A stretch of 64,000 bases of DNA from Enterobacter sp. CC120223-11 (GTDB lineage: Bacteria > Pseudomonadota > Gammaproteobacteria > Enterobacterales > Enterobacteriaceae): assembly GCF_900215375.1 (NCBI RefSeq), contig NZ_OBEF01000008.1, positions 81,783 to 145,782 on the forward strand, in the 5' to 3' direction. Position 1 is the stretch's first letter. Every line of letters begins with the position of its first letter. This document shows positions 35,613 through 45,467 of this stretch, one piece after another. Below the pieces are notes generated by a model. The model was given only the letters and a program-made list of their open reading frames with translations. It was not told the DNA's origin and searched no databases. Position numbers and translations under genes: made by a program.

Positions 35613-35704
35613 GGCTGTATCCCCCTCCCGGCCGTGCGCCGGGCTGGGCTCAGCGTTAAAAAGAGCGTAAAATAAAGCACTTCTTTCAGGATGAAGACAG
35701 AGCA

Positions 35705-36391
35705 ATGACCTCAGAATCGCAACTCAACCCGACACAGCCCGTCAACCAGCAAATCTACCGTATTTTGCGCCGCGATATTGTGCACTGCCTGATAGCGCCG
35801 GGCACGCCGCTGTCTGAGAAAGAGGTGTCCGTGCGGTTCGACGTGTCGCGCCAGCCCGTGCGCGAAGCCTTTATCAAACTCGCCGAAAACGGGCTGATTC
35901 AGATCCGCCCCCAGCGCGGCAGCTACGTGAATAAGATTTCGCTCTCACAGGTGCGCAACGGCTGCTTTGTCCGCCAGGCTATCGAATGCGCAGTGGTGCG
36001 CCGGGCCGCCGGGCTGATTACCGATTCTCAGTGTTACCAGCTGGAACAAAACCTGCACCAGCAGCGCATTGCCATCGACAGGCAGCAAATCAACGATTTC
36101 TTTATGCTCGATGATGAATTTCACCAGCTGCTGTCGCAGATTGCCGACTGCCAGCTCGCCTGGGACACCATCGAAAATATCAAAGCCACCATCGACCGCG
36201 TGCGCTACATGAGCCTCGACCATGTTTCTTCACCGGAGATGCTGCTGCGTCAGCATCTGGATATTTTCAGCGCGCTGGAAAAGCGGGATGCTGACGCCGT
36301 CGAAAAAGCGATGACCGTGCATTTGCAGGAAATTAGCGAAACGGTGCTGTTGATTCGGCAGGAAAACGGCGACTGGTTTAGCGAAGAGTAG
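35705..36391 (+). CDS. rspR: GntR-family regulator RspR (YdfH)
   Basis: RspR is a FadR/FCD-type regulator, 228 residues as in E. coli, where it represses rspAB. The winged helix (about 15-80, with [20 protein letters not shown]) is followed by an all-helical FCD ligand domain with a metal-site-type histidine pattern ([15 protein letters not shown]). Its target genes here probably include the three minus-strand promoters that share the CCATACAAG motif. Confidence 0.94.
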   Translation: MTSESQLNPTQPVNQQIYRILRRDIVHCLIAPGTPLSEKEVSVRFDVSRQPVREAFIKLAENGLIQIRPQRGSYVNKISLSQVRNGCFVRQAIECAVVRRAAGLITDSQCYQLEQNLHQQRIAIDRQQINDFFMLDDEFHQLLSQIADCQLAWDTIENIKATIDRVRYMSLDHVSSPEMLLRQHLDIFSALEKRDADAVEKAMTVHLQEISETVLLIRQENGDWFSEE

Positions 36392-36425
36392 CCCGGTATG
36401 CAGACCACGACCGGACTATAAAGAG

Positions 36426-36451
36426 AAGCCGCCTGAAGAGGCGGCTTTTTT
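36426..36451. terminator. rspR terminator
   Basis: AAGCCGCCT / AGGCGGCTT with a GAAG loop and a run of Ts, 35 bp past rspR. The A-rich left flank may also let it end ydfI transcripts from the other strand. Confidence 0.92.
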
Positions 36452-36476
36452 ATTACAGCGTCTTTATTACAGCGTC
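36449..36476. repeat. 14-bp tandem duplication at the ydfI stop
   Basis: TTTATTACAGCGTC occurs twice in direct succession (36449-36462 and 36463-36476). The right copy contains the last codons and stop of ydfI. It looks like a slippage duplication and leaves the protein unchanged. Confidence 0.85.
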
Positions 36477-37930
36477 GCGGCAAATTCCGCCACGGTGGCT
36501 TTAGCGCCTTTCGCCAGCAGAGCCAGGTAAGCTTCTGTGACCTGTGCGACAAAGTTCTTTTCCAGCGGCAGTTCGTTGCCAAAGATAGCTTCGATGCCGA
36601 GCAGCGCCTTCACGCGGGCTTCGCCCTGCTCACTCGCTTTCACCGCGCTCTGAATGGTGCTCAGCAGCGGGTCGCAGATCTCGATGGCTTCGCCCTGCTC
36701 ATCGGTGCCGTCGACGTAACGCATCCAGCCCGCCACGCCCAGCGCCAGCAGGGAGAAATCGCTGTTTTTCGCCAGGTGCCAGCGCACAGAATCCAGCATA
36801 CGCTGCGGCAGCTTCTGGCTGCCGTCCATCGCGATCTGCCAGGTGCGGTGACGCAGCGCCGGGTTGCTGTAGCGGTCAATCAGCAGATCGGCGTAGCGCG
36901 CCAGATCAACGCCTTTCACTTTCAGCGTCGGGGCCTGCTCTTTCAGCATCAGCGCATGGGCAGCACGGCGATAATTCTCATCTTCCATGCATTCGTTAAT
37001 GTGCTGATAGCCGGCCAGATAGCCGAGGTACGCGAGGAAGGAGTGGCTGCCGTTGAGCATACGCAGCTTCATTTCTTCAAACGGAATCACGTCAGCAACC
37101 AGTTCGGCCCCGGCTTTTTCCCACTGCGGACGACCGGCGACAAAGTTGTCTTCAATCACCCACTGACGGAACGGCTCGCAGGCCACGCCCGCCGGGTCGC
37201 GAACGCCGGTGATGGCTTCGATTTTATCCAGGGTTTCAGGCGTGACGGCAGGCACAATGCGGTCAACCATCGTTGACGGGAAGGTGACGTGCTGCTCAAT
37301 CCACACCGCCAGGTCTTTATCCAGAGCACGCGCGTACGCACGAACCACTTTGCCGAGGACATGACCGTTTTCCGGCATGTTATCGCAGGACATCACGCTG
37401 AATGCCGCAAGGCCAGCCGCTTTACGGCGCGCCAGCGCTTCCACCACAACCCCCGGCGCCGACGTTGGCTGATGCGGGTTTTGCAGATCCGCGACGATCA
37501 TCGGGTGATCGAGGTTGAGATCGCCGGTAGCCGGGTTATGGCAGTAGCCTTTCTCGGTGATGGTTAGCGAAACAATAGCCACCTGCGGCTCGCACATTTT
37601 TGCCAGCACGGTTTCCAGGCCATCAACCTGCGCATGCAGCGCATCTTTCACCACACCGACCACGCGGGCGGTCCAGGCATCAGCGGACATTTCCGCCACG
37701 GTGTAAAGGTTGTCCTGCTTTTTCAGATCGGCAATCTGCTGCTCGCCGCCAATCAGGTTAACTTCGGTGTAGCCCCAGTCGCTGTTGTGCTCCTGAGCAA
37801 GAATGTCGGTGTAGACGGCCTGATGTGCGCGATGGAACGCGCCGAAGCCGAGGTGAACGATGCGGGGAACCAGTTTGTTACGGTCGTAGCCCGGGAGTGA
37901 CGCTTTAGCATTCAACAATTTATTATTCAT
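36467..37930 (-). CDS. ydfI: Mannitol dehydrogenase-family oxidoreductase YdfI
   Basis: YdfI is an NAD-dependent polyol/uronate dehydrogenase-like enzyme, orthologous to E. coli YdfI by near-identity across blocks such as [15 protein letters not shown] (Rossmann), [12 protein letters not shown] and [22 protein letters not shown] (catalytic Lys and Asn-x2-His region). I start at 37930 to match E. coli (487 versus 486 residues); an ATG at 37942 is possible. D-mannonate/fructuronate-type chemistry is likely given rspA. The small gene ydfZ, which lies before ydfI in E. coli, is missing. Confidence 0.92.
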   Translation of the reverse strand: MNNKLLNAKASLPGYDRNKLVPRIVHLGFGAFHRAHQAVYTDILAQEHNSDWGYTEVNLIGGEQQIADLKKQDNLYTVAEMSADAWTARVVGVVKDALHAQVDGLETVLAKMCEPQVAIVSLTITEKGYCHNPATGDLNLDHPMIVADLQNPHQPTSAPGVVVEALARRKAAGLAAFSVMSCDNMPENGHVLGKVVRAYARALDKDLAVWIEQHVTFPSTMVDRIVPAVTPETLDKIEAITGVRDPAGVACEPFRQWVIEDNFVAGRPQWEKAGAELVADVIPFEEMKLRMLNGSHSFLAYLGYLAGYQHINECMEDENYRRAAHALMLKEQAPTLKVKGVDLARYADLLIDRYSNPALRHRTWQIAMDGSQKLPQRMLDSVRWHLAKNSDFSLLALGVAGWMRYVDGTDEQGEAIEICDPLLSTIQSAVKASEQGEARVKALLGIEAIFGNELPLEKNFVAQVTEAYLALLAKGAKATVAEFAATL

Positions 37931-38016
37931 CAGGAGACTCATTAGAGTGAAAGGTCGTCGAACATCAGGTTGTGGACCATCTCATGCAATTGGTATGACA
38001 TCTTTGATTTTTATCA

Positions 38017-38031
38017 ACTGCCATACAAGAA
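38017..38031 (-). promoter_or_regulatory. Candidate RspR operator upstream of ydfI
   Basis: ACTGCCATACAAGAA lies 86 bp before the ydfI start and matches the sites before rspA (43171) and the third transporter (44623). A second related word in opposite orientation, TTGGTATGACA, is at 37990-38000. Confidence 0.55.
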
Positions 38032-38078
38032 GGTGAATGCGTGGCAGGTAAATGCGACCTGCCCCGCAAAATCGCAAA

Positions 38079-39413
38079 CTATTTCTCTCCCCACTGCTGG
38101 TATTCGGCTTTCCTTTTCAGCGGTGCGGTTTCCGGCATCAGTGCAAGCCCCACCAGCGAGATCACGCCCAGCACAATCACGTAAGTCGCCATGCCGTAGT
38201 AGTGACCGCCGGTTGCCTGAAGAATTTTCACCGCCACCAGCCCCAGGATGCCGCTGCCAATCAGCGAGCCGAGCTGCCAGATAAGCGCAATGCCGCTGCA
38301 GCGAATGTGCGTTGGAAACAGCTCCGGGAACCAGGAGGCCTGCGGGGCATAACACATGCTGTGGCCGAAGGTGATCACCAGAATCATCGCCAGCTGCGTC
38401 AGCCAGAAGCTGTCCTGATTAATCGCAAGGAAGAACGGAACGATGGCCAGAATCTGAATGATGGCCCCGGTGATATAGACCGGTTTACGCCCTATGCGAT
38501 CGCTTAACGCACCCATCATCGGAATCGCCACAATCTCCAGCAGAACCGCCACGATCATCGCATCCATCAGCCAGGTGGCGTTGAGCTGATTCGCTTTCCC
38601 GTAGGCCAGTACAATCACCGTGAACATTGCAAAGGTACAGGCTTCGATAAGCTTGGCGCTGACGCCCTTCACCACCAGCCCCGGATAGTCCCGAATGACC
38701 TCGACCACCGGGCGCGACTCCGCGGCTTTGGTTTCGCGAATTTGCGCAAAGACGGGGGACTCATCAATCTGCAGACGAATAAACAACCCAACAAACACCA
38801 GCACAGCGCTCAGCAGGAACGGAATACGCCAGCCGTAATCCATCATCTGCGCATCGCTCAGGGTCATGTTCAGGACGGCAAACAGCGCCATTGGCAGCAG
38901 GAAACCCGTCGGGGCACCTATCTGCACCCAGCTGGCATAGAAGCCCCGCCGCGAGGGTTCTGAATACTCCGCTGTCATTAACACGGCTCCGGCCTGTTCT
39001 CCCCCGACGCCAAACCCTTGCAGCACACGAATCAGGATCAGCAACGCGGGAGCCCAAAGACCGATTTTCTCGTAGGTCGGGAGCAGGCCAATGCAGAACG
39101 TCCCGAGACCGACGATAAGAATGGTGATCACCAGGGCTTTTTTGCGCCCCACCTTATCGCCGATGTGTCCAAACACGATGCCGCCGAGCGGCCGGGCAAG
39201 AAACCCGACGGCATAGGTCGCAAACGCTGCCAGCGTGCTGATAAGCGGATCGCTGCTTGGGAAAAACAGGTGACCGAAGAACAGCACCGCCGCGGTACCG
39301 TAGGCAAAAAAGTCATAATATTCTGCCGCGGTGCCAATAGCCGACGCGGTTGCCACGCGGCGAATAGCCGACGTGTTGTTCTCCTGCTGCACTGTATTGT
39401 CGATGCTTGCCAT
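38079..39413 (-). CDS. MHS-family metabolite:H+ symporter
   Basis: This is a twelve-TM inner-membrane MFS transporter of the metabolite:H+ symporter family (ProP, ShiA, KgtP and YhjE relatives), 444 residues from 39413. MHS landmarks are SAIGTAAEYYDFFAYGTAAVLFF, GHIGDKVGRKKAL (TM2-3 loop) and LRVLQGFGVGGEQAGAVLM. The substrate is likely a small acid or sugar acid used by the rsp genes. It is 27 bp downstream of ydfJ and probably in the same transcript. E. coli has no counterpart at this position that I recall. Confidence 0.85.
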   Translation of the reverse strand: MASIDNTVQQENNTSAIRRVATASAIGTAAEYYDFFAYGTAAVLFFGHLFFPSSDPLISTLAAFATYAVGFLARPLGGIVFGHIGDKVGRKKALVITILIVGLGTFCIGLLPTYEKIGLWAPALLILIRVLQGFGVGGEQAGAVLMTAEYSEPSRRGFYASWVQIGAPTGFLLPMALFAVLNMTLSDAQMMDYGWRIPFLLSAVLVFVGLFIRLQIDESPVFAQIRETKAAESRPVVEVIRDYPGLVVKGVSAKLIEACTFAMFTVIVLAYGKANQLNATWLMDAMIVAVLLEIVAIPMMGALSDRIGRKPVYITGAIIQILAIVPFFLAINQDSFWLTQLAMILVITFGHSMCYAPQASWFPELFPTHIRCSGIALIWQLGSLIGSGILGLVAVKILQATGGHYYGMATYVIVLGVISLVGLALMPETAPLKRKAEYQQWGEK

Positions 39414-39439
39414 GTCATTTGACCTCAAGGGAGAGAGAG

Positions 39440-40819
39440 CTAGTGGTTTGCAGTTTGTCCGTAAGGAACAGCGCGCTCCGGCGCTGGCTCGGCGGCATCC
39501 TGCGGCAGGCTGAGGTCACGGTCGCGCACTTCCGGCATCACCAGGGCTGAAATCAGGCCAATCACCGAGTAGCAAACAATCATCACCACAATCGGCCACC
39601 AGCCGCCGGTGATATTGCAGAAAATCCCTGCCAGCAGTGGACCGAACCCGACGGCCACCAGGCCCCCCGCCTCTTTCGATATCGCCATGCGGGTGAAGCG
39701 GTTACGCGAGCCGAACATTTCCGCCATCGTGATGTTCTCCAGCGCAAACAGGCCCAGCACCGCCACGTTATGGATAACGATCAGGCTGGTCATAATGACG
39801 CCCGGCGCCTGGCTCTTGTCGACAATCAGCGACAGCATCGGATAAGCCAGAATGATGGCTGAAATGTTGAGAATAATGTACGGCAGGCGGCGGCCAAATT
39901 TGTCCGAAAGCCAGCCCAGCAGCGGAATGGTAAGGAAACCCAGCACCGAACTTATCATCAGCGCGTCGGTCGGGATGGCTTTATCGAACAGCAGCGTCTG
40001 CACCAGATAACCGGCGAGGAAGGTCTGAATCAGCCCTGAGTTACCCGCCTGACCAAAGCGCAGCCCCGTTGCCAGCCAAAACGTTTTGCTGCGGAACATC
40101 GCCCCGAGCGTGGTTTCTTCATCCTGCTGCTGTGCCGCAACGGCCCCGCTTTCACTCACTTTCTCGAACACCGGGCTCTCTTTCAGGTTCATTCGCAGCC
40201 AGATGGCGAAGATCATCACCACTACGCTTGCGAGGAACGGCACGCGCCAGCCCCAGGCAACCAGCGATTCACGATCGAGAACGAAGAACATCAGCGCCCA
40301 GATAGCCGTGGCACTCAGCGTGCCGCAGTTGGTGCCCATCGCCACCAGCGAGGAGATGATCCCGCGTTTGCCTTTCGGCGCATACTCCGCAAGCATGGTA
40401 CCCGCGCCGGAGATTTCCGCCCCGGCTCCCAGGCCTTGCACTATGCGCAGCGTCACCAGCAGGATGGGGGCAAAGATGCCAATCTGCGCGTAGGTCGGCA
40501 GTACGCCAATAAGCGTGGTGCAGATCCCCATCATCGTGATGGTGATAAACAGCACCTTTTTACGGCCGATACTGTCGCCCATTTTGCCGAAAATAAAGGC
40601 CCCGACAATACGCGCGATATAGCCAGCACCGTAGGTGCCCATCGCCAGAATCAGCGCCATGGCCGCAGACTGTTCCGGGAAAAAGATTTCATGGAAAACC
40701 AGCGCGGCGCCAAGTGAATAAAGCTGGAAATCCATAAACTCCAGCGCGGTACCGAGCCAGCCGGAGACGGCGGCGCGGGTCAAATCTTTCGTGCTTCGTA
40801 CAGGTTGATGTTGCGTCAT
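39440..40819 (-). CDS. ydfJ: MHS-family transporter YdfJ (full length)
   Basis: This is a second MHS-type transporter, clearly orthologous to E. coli YdfJ (MDFQLYSLGAALVFHEIFFP, AEISGAGTMLAEYAPKGKRG). In E. coli K-12 the gene's 5' end is disrupted by the Qin prophage. Here it is whole, 459 residues, with an additional N-terminal part before that block. The start at 40819 is inferred from spacing; an upstream in-frame extension to 40906 is unlikely. Probably imports a sugar acid for RspA/RspB/YdfI. Confidence 0.9.
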   Translation of the reverse strand: MTQHQPVRSTKDLTRAAVSGWLGTALEFMDFQLYSLGAALVFHEIFFPEQSAAMALILAMGTYGAGYIARIVGAFIFGKMGDSIGRKKVLFITITMMGICTTLIGVLPTYAQIGIFAPILLVTLRIVQGLGAGAEISGAGTMLAEYAPKGKRGIISSLVAMGTNCGTLSATAIWALMFFVLDRESLVAWGWRVPFLASVVVMIFAIWLRMNLKESPVFEKVSESGAVAAQQQDEETTLGAMFRSKTFWLATGLRFGQAGNSGLIQTFLAGYLVQTLLFDKAIPTDALMISSVLGFLTIPLLGWLSDKFGRRLPYIILNISAIILAYPMLSLIVDKSQAPGVIMTSLIVIHNVAVLGLFALENITMAEMFGSRNRFTRMAISKEAGGLVAVGFGPLLAGIFCNITGGWWPIVVMIVCYSVIGLISALVMPEVRDRDLSLPQDAAEPAPERAVPYGQTANH

Positions 40820-40872
40820 AATGTTGTTCTCGAAAGTAAGAGGCGGACAGCTCACTCGCTCTCTGTTTTTAA

Positions 40873-41892
40873 TTATTCTGCAAAGGTTAAGAGCACCTTG
40901 CAGCAACGCTTCTGGTCTTTTTCAAATACCTCAATGGCTTCACCGACGAGGTGATAATCCATGACGTGGGTAATTAATTTGTCAGGGTCGATGAGCCCTT
41001 TTTCCAGCCAGCCGATAACCACCGGGAACTTATTGGCATTGAGGCGCGTGGAGTAGACAGTCAGCTCTTTGCCCGTGATCCCCTGCTGCGCCACCTGAGA
41101 AGGCTCGGTAGAGAAGCCCATCAGCACAATTCGCCCCGCCGGAGAAGCCAGGTTCACGGCTTCCTGCAAAATGGACGGATGGCAGGCCGCATCGATAATC
41201 AGCGTGGGCTTGATGCCTTTTTCCTCCAGCGCTTCCTGTAATGAGCGCTCGCCGTTGTTGATGGTCATATCAGCACCACTCCGCTCCGCCATGGCCAGGC
41301 GTTCCGGAATGCGGTCAGTAACAATCACCTGGCTGACGTTATAGACGCCCTTCAGCGCCTGGATGGTGACGAGCCCCATCGGCCCGGCGCCGTAAATCAG
41401 TGCGACATCCTGCGCGGTCGGTTTTGCCTGTCCGGTGACGTTCGCAGCAATAGTGAACGGCTCCACCATGACAGCATGCTTGTCCTCAATGCTGTCAGGG
41501 ATATGCCAGGCGTTACGGGCTGGCACCACCGCGTATTCGCTGAAGCCGCCGTCACGATGCACGCCAAGCACCACCAGAGAGGTACAGACGTTCGGCTTGC
41601 CAACGGAACACGGATAGCAATGCCCGCAGCTGATAACCGGATCGACGCTGACGCGCTCGCCGATCCTTTGCTTACTCACGCCCTCGCCCACGGCGTCGAT
41701 CAAGCCGAAAAACTCATGGCCGATAACGCGCGGGTATTTCGCAAAGGGGTTATGGCCGCGGTAAATGTGGCTGTCAGAGCCGCAAATGCCCGCCAGTTTG
41801 ACTTTTACCCTCACTTCCCCTTCGCCCGGCGTGGGGATTTCGCGTTCTTCAATGACCAGTTCATTCGGCTGACGTATCACTATGCTTTTCAT
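40873..41892 (-). CDS. rspB: Zinc-dependent dehydrogenase RspB
   Basis: RspB is a medium-chain dehydrogenase/reductase, 339 residues as in E. coli. Catalytic zinc ligands are C in GICGSDSHIYRG and H-E in GHEFFG. The structural zinc site has CGHCYPCSVGKPNVC, and the Rossmann motif is GAGPMG. The start at 41892 has AAGGAG upstream. It follows rspA by 11 bp. Proposed to act on a product of the RspA reaction. RspA/RspB were named for starvation sensing via homoserine lactone, but the enzymes look catabolic. Confidence 0.94.
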   Translation of the reverse strand: MKSIVIRQPNELVIEEREIPTPGEGEVRVKVKLAGICGSDSHIYRGHNPFAKYPRVIGHEFFGLIDAVGEGVSKQRIGERVSVDPVISCGHCYPCSVGKPNVCTSLVVLGVHRDGGFSEYAVVPARNAWHIPDSIEDKHAVMVEPFTIAANVTGQAKPTAQDVALIYGAGPMGLVTIQALKGVYNVSQVIVTDRIPERLAMAERSGADMTINNGERSLQEALEEKGIKPTLIIDAACHPSILQEAVNLASPAGRIVLMGFSTEPSQVAQQGITGKELTVYSTRLNANKFPVVIGWLEKGLIDPDKLITHVMDYHLVGEAIEVFEKDQKRCCKVLLTFAE

Positions 41893-41903
41893 CGTTAAAC
41901 TCC

Positions 41904-43118
41904 TTACCAGTTCCACAGCGTGCCGTCTTCGAGGCGCGCAACCGGGAGATACGCCGGGTCGTAGGGATATTTCGCGGCCAGTTTTTCATCGAACTCAATC
42001 CCGAGGCCTGGTTTGTCGCCGGGGTGCATATAGCCGTTGTCAAAGGTCCAGCTGTGCGGGAAGACCTCCAGCATTTGTTCGGAGTATCCCATGTACTCCT
42101 GCACGCCGAAGTTAGGCACCCAGAGGTCAAAATGCAGCGCCGCCGCGTGACAAATTGGGGAGAGATCGGAAGGCCCGTGGGAGCCGGTACGCACCTGATA
42201 GAGTGAGGCAAAATCTGCAATGCGGCGCATGCCGGTGATGCCACCCGCGTGCGTAATGGTGGTGCGGATGTAGTCGATAAGCTGCTCTTCAATCAGCTGC
42301 TTGCAGTCCCAGATGCTGTTGAACACTTCGCCCACGGCGATCGGCGTGACGGTATGCTGACGGATCAGGCGGAAGCACTCCTGGTTCTCCGCAGGCGTCG
42401 GGTCTTCCATCCAGAACATGCGGTAGTCTTCAATGCTCTTACCGAAGCGCGCGGCTTCAATAGGCGTCAGGCGGTGATGCATGTCGTGCAGCAGGTGCTC
42501 GTTGAAGCCAAATTTATTACGTACGGCGTCGAAGAGTTTTGGCGTGAAGTCGAGATATTTCTCCGTGGACCACAGCTGCTCCTCCGGCCACTGGCCTTTG
42601 GTCGCAGGTTCATAGGCCAGACCTTTCCCCTTCGCCATCCCGTAGGTGGTTTTCATGCCAGGCACGCCGCACTGGACGCGAATCGCCTTGAACCCCATCT
42701 CCTTGTGGCGTGCGTAATCTTCCAGCACGTCGTCGATGGTGTGCCCCGTTGTGTGGCAATAAACCATAACCCCTTCACGTGACGCGCCGCCGAGCAGCTG
42801 ATACAGCGGCATATTGGCGGCCTTGGCCTTGATGTCCCACAGCGCCATATCCACGGCAGAAATGGCCGACATGGTGACCGGCCCGCGACGCCAGTAAGCG
42901 CCTTTGTAAAAGAACTGCCAGATATCTTCGATTCGGTGGGCATCACGCCCGATTAACTGCGGGCAAAGATGATCCTTCAGATAAGAGGCCACCGACAGCT
43001 CGCGTCCGTTTAAAGTGGCATCGCCCAGGCCGATGATCCCCTCATCGGTGGTGATTTTCAGCGTAACGAAATTACGTCCAGGGCTGGTGACAAAAACCTC
43101 TGCTGCAACAATCTTCAT
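41904..43118 (-). CDS. rspA: D-mannonate dehydratase-type enolase RspA
   Basis: RspA is an enolase-superfamily acid-sugar dehydratase of the mannonate dehydratase subgroup, 404 residues as in E. coli. The [11 protein letters not shown] segment, [11 protein letters not shown] and [11 protein letters not shown] supply the metal ligands, and [11 protein letters not shown] carries the characteristic histidine. E. coli RspA has low activity on D-mannonate, so the true substrate may differ. It is first in rspAB behind a CCATACAAG operator-like site. Confidence 0.94.
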   Translation of the reverse strand: MKIVAAEVFVTSPGRNFVTLKITTDEGIIGLGDATLNGRELSVASYLKDHLCPQLIGRDAHRIEDIWQFFYKGAYWRRGPVTMSAISAVDMALWDIKAKAANMPLYQLLGGASREGVMVYCHTTGHTIDDVLEDYARHKEMGFKAIRVQCGVPGMKTTYGMAKGKGLAYEPATKGQWPEEQLWSTEKYLDFTPKLFDAVRNKFGFNEHLLHDMHHRLTPIEAARFGKSIEDYRMFWMEDPTPAENQECFRLIRQHTVTPIAVGEVFNSIWDCKQLIEEQLIDYIRTTITHAGGITGMRRIADFASLYQVRTGSHGPSDLSPICHAAALHFDLWVPNFGVQEYMGYSEQMLEVFPHSWTFDNGYMHPGDKPGLGIEFDEKLAAKYPYDPAYLPVARLEDGTLWNW

Positions 43119-43170
43119 TTTTTGATCCTTTGGTCACATCGTCGATGGCGTGAACTTAACGCCGATGACA

Positions 43171-43187
43171 ACTACCATACAAGTATG
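43171..43187 (-). promoter_or_regulatory. Candidate RspR operator upstream of rspAB
   Basis: ACTACCATACAAGTATG contains the shared word and a palindrome CATAC-AA-GTATG (43176-43187). It is 53 bp before the rspA start, suitable for repression. Confidence 0.65.
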
Positions 43188-43240
43188 ATGATCAAAAAAG
43201 ATTCACTGGATCACAAAAAAATAACATGGAGGGGGGAATT

Positions 43241-43266
43241 GCCCGGCCTTCCATTCGTGGCCGGGC
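43241..43266 (-). terminator. Hairpin after the third transporter gene
   Basis: GCCCGGCC / GGCCGGGC is an 8-bp stem with a 10-nt loop, 11 bp past the stop. It lacks a T-run on the minus strand, so it is a weak terminator or mRNA end structure. Confidence 0.5.
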
Positions 43267-43276
43267 TGAGGAGGGC

Positions 43277-44560
43277 TTACTCGATACGGTCTTTAACGAT
43301 GAAGAAATAACAGAGCGCGCCGGTGAAGGTGACACAGGCGGCAATGACCAGCGCCAGGTTAAAGGAGTGCGTGGTATCAACTACCCAACCGGTAACAATG
43401 GGTGCAAAGGAAGCAAAGACAAAGCTGCCAAAGTTCTGGATAGCCGCCACTGAAGCCACTTTCGTTTCCGCGACCATCACCTGCACCAGCCCCCAGGCGG
43501 AGGTTCCTGCAAAGTGAACGCAGAATAACGCCATTGAAATGAAGGCCACGGCCTGCGCAGGAGAAGAAGATTGCACCACTAACAGCGTGCCGAGCGCAGA
43601 GAGGATAAGGCCCAGAACAATGCAGGTTTTGCGTGTTTTAGCGAGGTCATAACCGCGACGCGCCAGGGCATCCACCACCAGGCCATTGGTCCACATGCCG
43701 ACCGCCGCCGCCAGGAAAGGAATCGCCGCCACCCAGCCCGTTTTTGTGAGGCTGAAGCCCTGCTCTGCCTGTAAATAGCCCGGCAGCCAGGCGATGTACA
43801 GCCAGCCGGTGTAGTTCACACCGGAAAAGCCCAGAATCATGCCCCAGGTGGTGCGACGCTTAAACAGCGCCAGCCATTCGCTGAAGGCCAGCTTCGGCCT
43901 GGCCTTCACGGGCGCGGAGAGATATTCCCGCTCGGTTTCATTCAGGCTGAACTGCGCGCGGTTGCGATACCAGGCGTACCAGCAGATGCCGACGAGAATC
44001 CCTGCCAGCCCTATCACCACAAACATCGTGCGCCAGCCCCAGGCCAGCTGCATCACCACCAGCGCAGGCGGCGCAATCGCCTGGCCTATCACCGTTGATG
44101 AGTTAAAAATACCGAGCGCCGTGCCACGTTCCTTTTGCACATACCAGTCACTGATCGACTTTACGCCCGCAGGCATGAATGGCGCTTCACCAATGCCAAG
44201 CCCGATACGCAGTAGAATGAAGTGGCTGAAGGAATTCACCAGGCCTGTCAGCGCCTGCATGGCGGACCAGAAGATGAGCCCGGCGCCGAGCACCAGTCGC
44301 GGGCCGAAGCGGTCAAGTAAGATGCCTGCGGGCAGCTGTGACAGGCCATATGAGAGAGAAAATGCCGAGAGCAGGACGCCAAATTCGGTGGCGGAAAGTC
44401 CCAGCTCGCCCCGAATAGCTTCCCCGGCGACGCTCAACGACGAACGGTCGAGAAAATTTACGATCCCGGCAATAAACAGCAGCGCCAGGGTCACGATCTG
44501 AATTGTTTTTATTCTTGCAGGCTTCGCAAGCCCCGCCTGTTCCACCACATCAGTTGCCAT
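43277..44560 (-). CDS. MFS sugar-acid transporter (anion:cation symporter family)
   Basis: This 427-residue twelve-TM protein resembles the GudP/GarP/DgoT family of hexonate and hexarate importers. Landmarks are GIVNFLDRSSLSVAGEAIR near the start, SLSYGLSQLPAGILLDRFGPR, and LRIGLGIGEAPFMPAGVKSI. It lies upstream of rspAB on the same strand and has its own copy of the shared motif at 44623, so it is likely part of the same regulon. Substrate unproven. Confidence 0.88.
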   Translation of the reverse strand: MATDVVEQAGLAKPARIKTIQIVTLALLFIAGIVNFLDRSSLSVAGEAIRGELGLSATEFGVLLSAFSLSYGLSQLPAGILLDRFGPRLVLGAGLIFWSAMQALTGLVNSFSHFILLRIGLGIGEAPFMPAGVKSISDWYVQKERGTALGIFNSSTVIGQAIAPPALVVMQLAWGWRTMFVVIGLAGILVGICWYAWYRNRAQFSLNETEREYLSAPVKARPKLAFSEWLALFKRRTTWGMILGFSGVNYTGWLYIAWLPGYLQAEQGFSLTKTGWVAAIPFLAAAVGMWTNGLVVDALARRGYDLAKTRKTCIVLGLILSALGTLLVVQSSSPAQAVAFISMALFCVHFAGTSAWGLVQVMVAETKVASVAAIQNFGSFVFASFAPIVTGWVVDTTHSFNLALVIAACVTFTGALCYFFIVKDRIE

Positions 44561-44622
44561 TAAACACTCCTGTCAGTCTCAGGCCCTCTTGAAAGGGACG
44601 AAAATGCGGATTGCATTCGGCT

Positions 44623-44637
44623 ACTACCATACAAGAA
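44623..44637 (-). promoter_or_regulatory. Candidate RspR operator upstream of the sugar-acid transporter
   Basis: ACTACCATACAAGAA is identical over 13 bases to the rspA site and differs from the ydfI site at one of those. It lies 63 bp before the start codon, in the same orientation. Confidence 0.62.
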
Positions 44638-44726
44638 GTGACTAAAGGAAAAGGCGAAAGGATCACAGTTCAGAAATATACAGAAAAATGCAGAAAATCC
44701 TCAGTGGCTTGCCATGCAAATAACCA

Positions 44727-45053
44727 TCAGGCCCGGCCCCAACCCGCCACGATGATCAGCATGCCGCACAGCGCTATGGCGGCGCCAGCCCAGTCGTAAA
44801 CGCTCAGCCGTACCCCATCGACGTAGCGTAGCCACAGCAGCGCGGTGCAGACGTAGACCCCGCCATATGCGGCATAAACCCGCCCGCTCGCCGCCGGATG
44901 CAGCGTCAGCAGCCACACAAACAGCGCCAGTGAAACGCCCGCAGGCAGCAGTAACCAGACCGTTGCCCCGCGTTTCAGCCACAGCCACGGCAGGTAACAG
45001 CCGATGATTTCACACAGCGCGGTGGCAAAAAACAGCAAACTCGTTTTCAGCAT
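44727..45053 (-). CDS. ynfA: YnfA, UPF0060 four-TM membrane protein
   Basis: This is a 108-residue inner-membrane protein, the same length as in E. coli. Four hydrophobic segments and the [17 protein letters not shown] / [12 protein letters not shown] blocks are conserved. It is related to small multidrug resistance proteins, and some homologues have been reported to export dyes. It starts the conserved ynfA-ynfB-speG-ynfC order. Confidence 0.94.
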   Translation of the reverse strand: MLKTSLLFFATALCEIIGCYLPWLWLKRGATVWLLLPAGVSLALFVWLLTLHPAASGRVYAAYGGVYVCTALLWLRYVDGVRLSVYDWAGAAIALCGMLIIVAGWGRA

Positions 45054-45161
45054 GAACGATTATTTCCGGTCGGTGTCAGCAAAGTGCTTAAGGATAAATT
45101 AATCTTAATAAAGGGAGAATCGCTTTCTTCCAGTCAGGTTTCACGGCCATTGAGGTGCATG

Positions 45162-45377
45162 ATGAGTATCGACAGAATGGCGAAGATGGTTCAGCGCCGC
45201 CAGGGCATTGGCGTGAAGGACAAAGTGGTGCGCTTTCGCGGTACAACCCTTGTCTTCCGCTACAACCACGACGGCTACGACATTTTTATTAACGGACAGA
45301 AAATCAACTTCGTGAAAACAAAGGATGTGAACGAAGCGGTGCGCATTTATAAAGCTACGCTTAGCAGCCCTTGCTGA
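45162..45377 (+). CDS. Hypothetical protein, 71 residues
   Basis: I do not recognise a family. The start at 45162 has GAGG six bases upstream; an in-frame ATG lies directly before it. The protein begins MSIDRMAKMVQRRQG, is basic in the N-terminal third and has an alternating pattern (VVRFRGTTLVFRYNHDGYDIF) that suggests a small beta-sheet domain. It lies between ynfA and ynfB and I do not recall it at this place in E. coli. Confidence 0.6.
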   Translation: MSIDRMAKMVQRRQGIGVKDKVVRFRGTTLVFRYNHDGYDIFINGQKINFVKTKDVNEAVRIYKATLSSPC

Positions 45378-45467
45378 CGCCCACTGTCGGGCGGCTATTC
45401 CCTGTTCAGGAGTTGGTGTAAACTCGGCATCGGGTTTACCGTTTTTATCACCCTAAAGGAAACAGCA

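Noticed and set aside
35627..35643. Terminator after ydfG
   Set aside because: CCCGGC / GCCGGG forms a short stem but no T-run follows, and rspR is close on the same strand.
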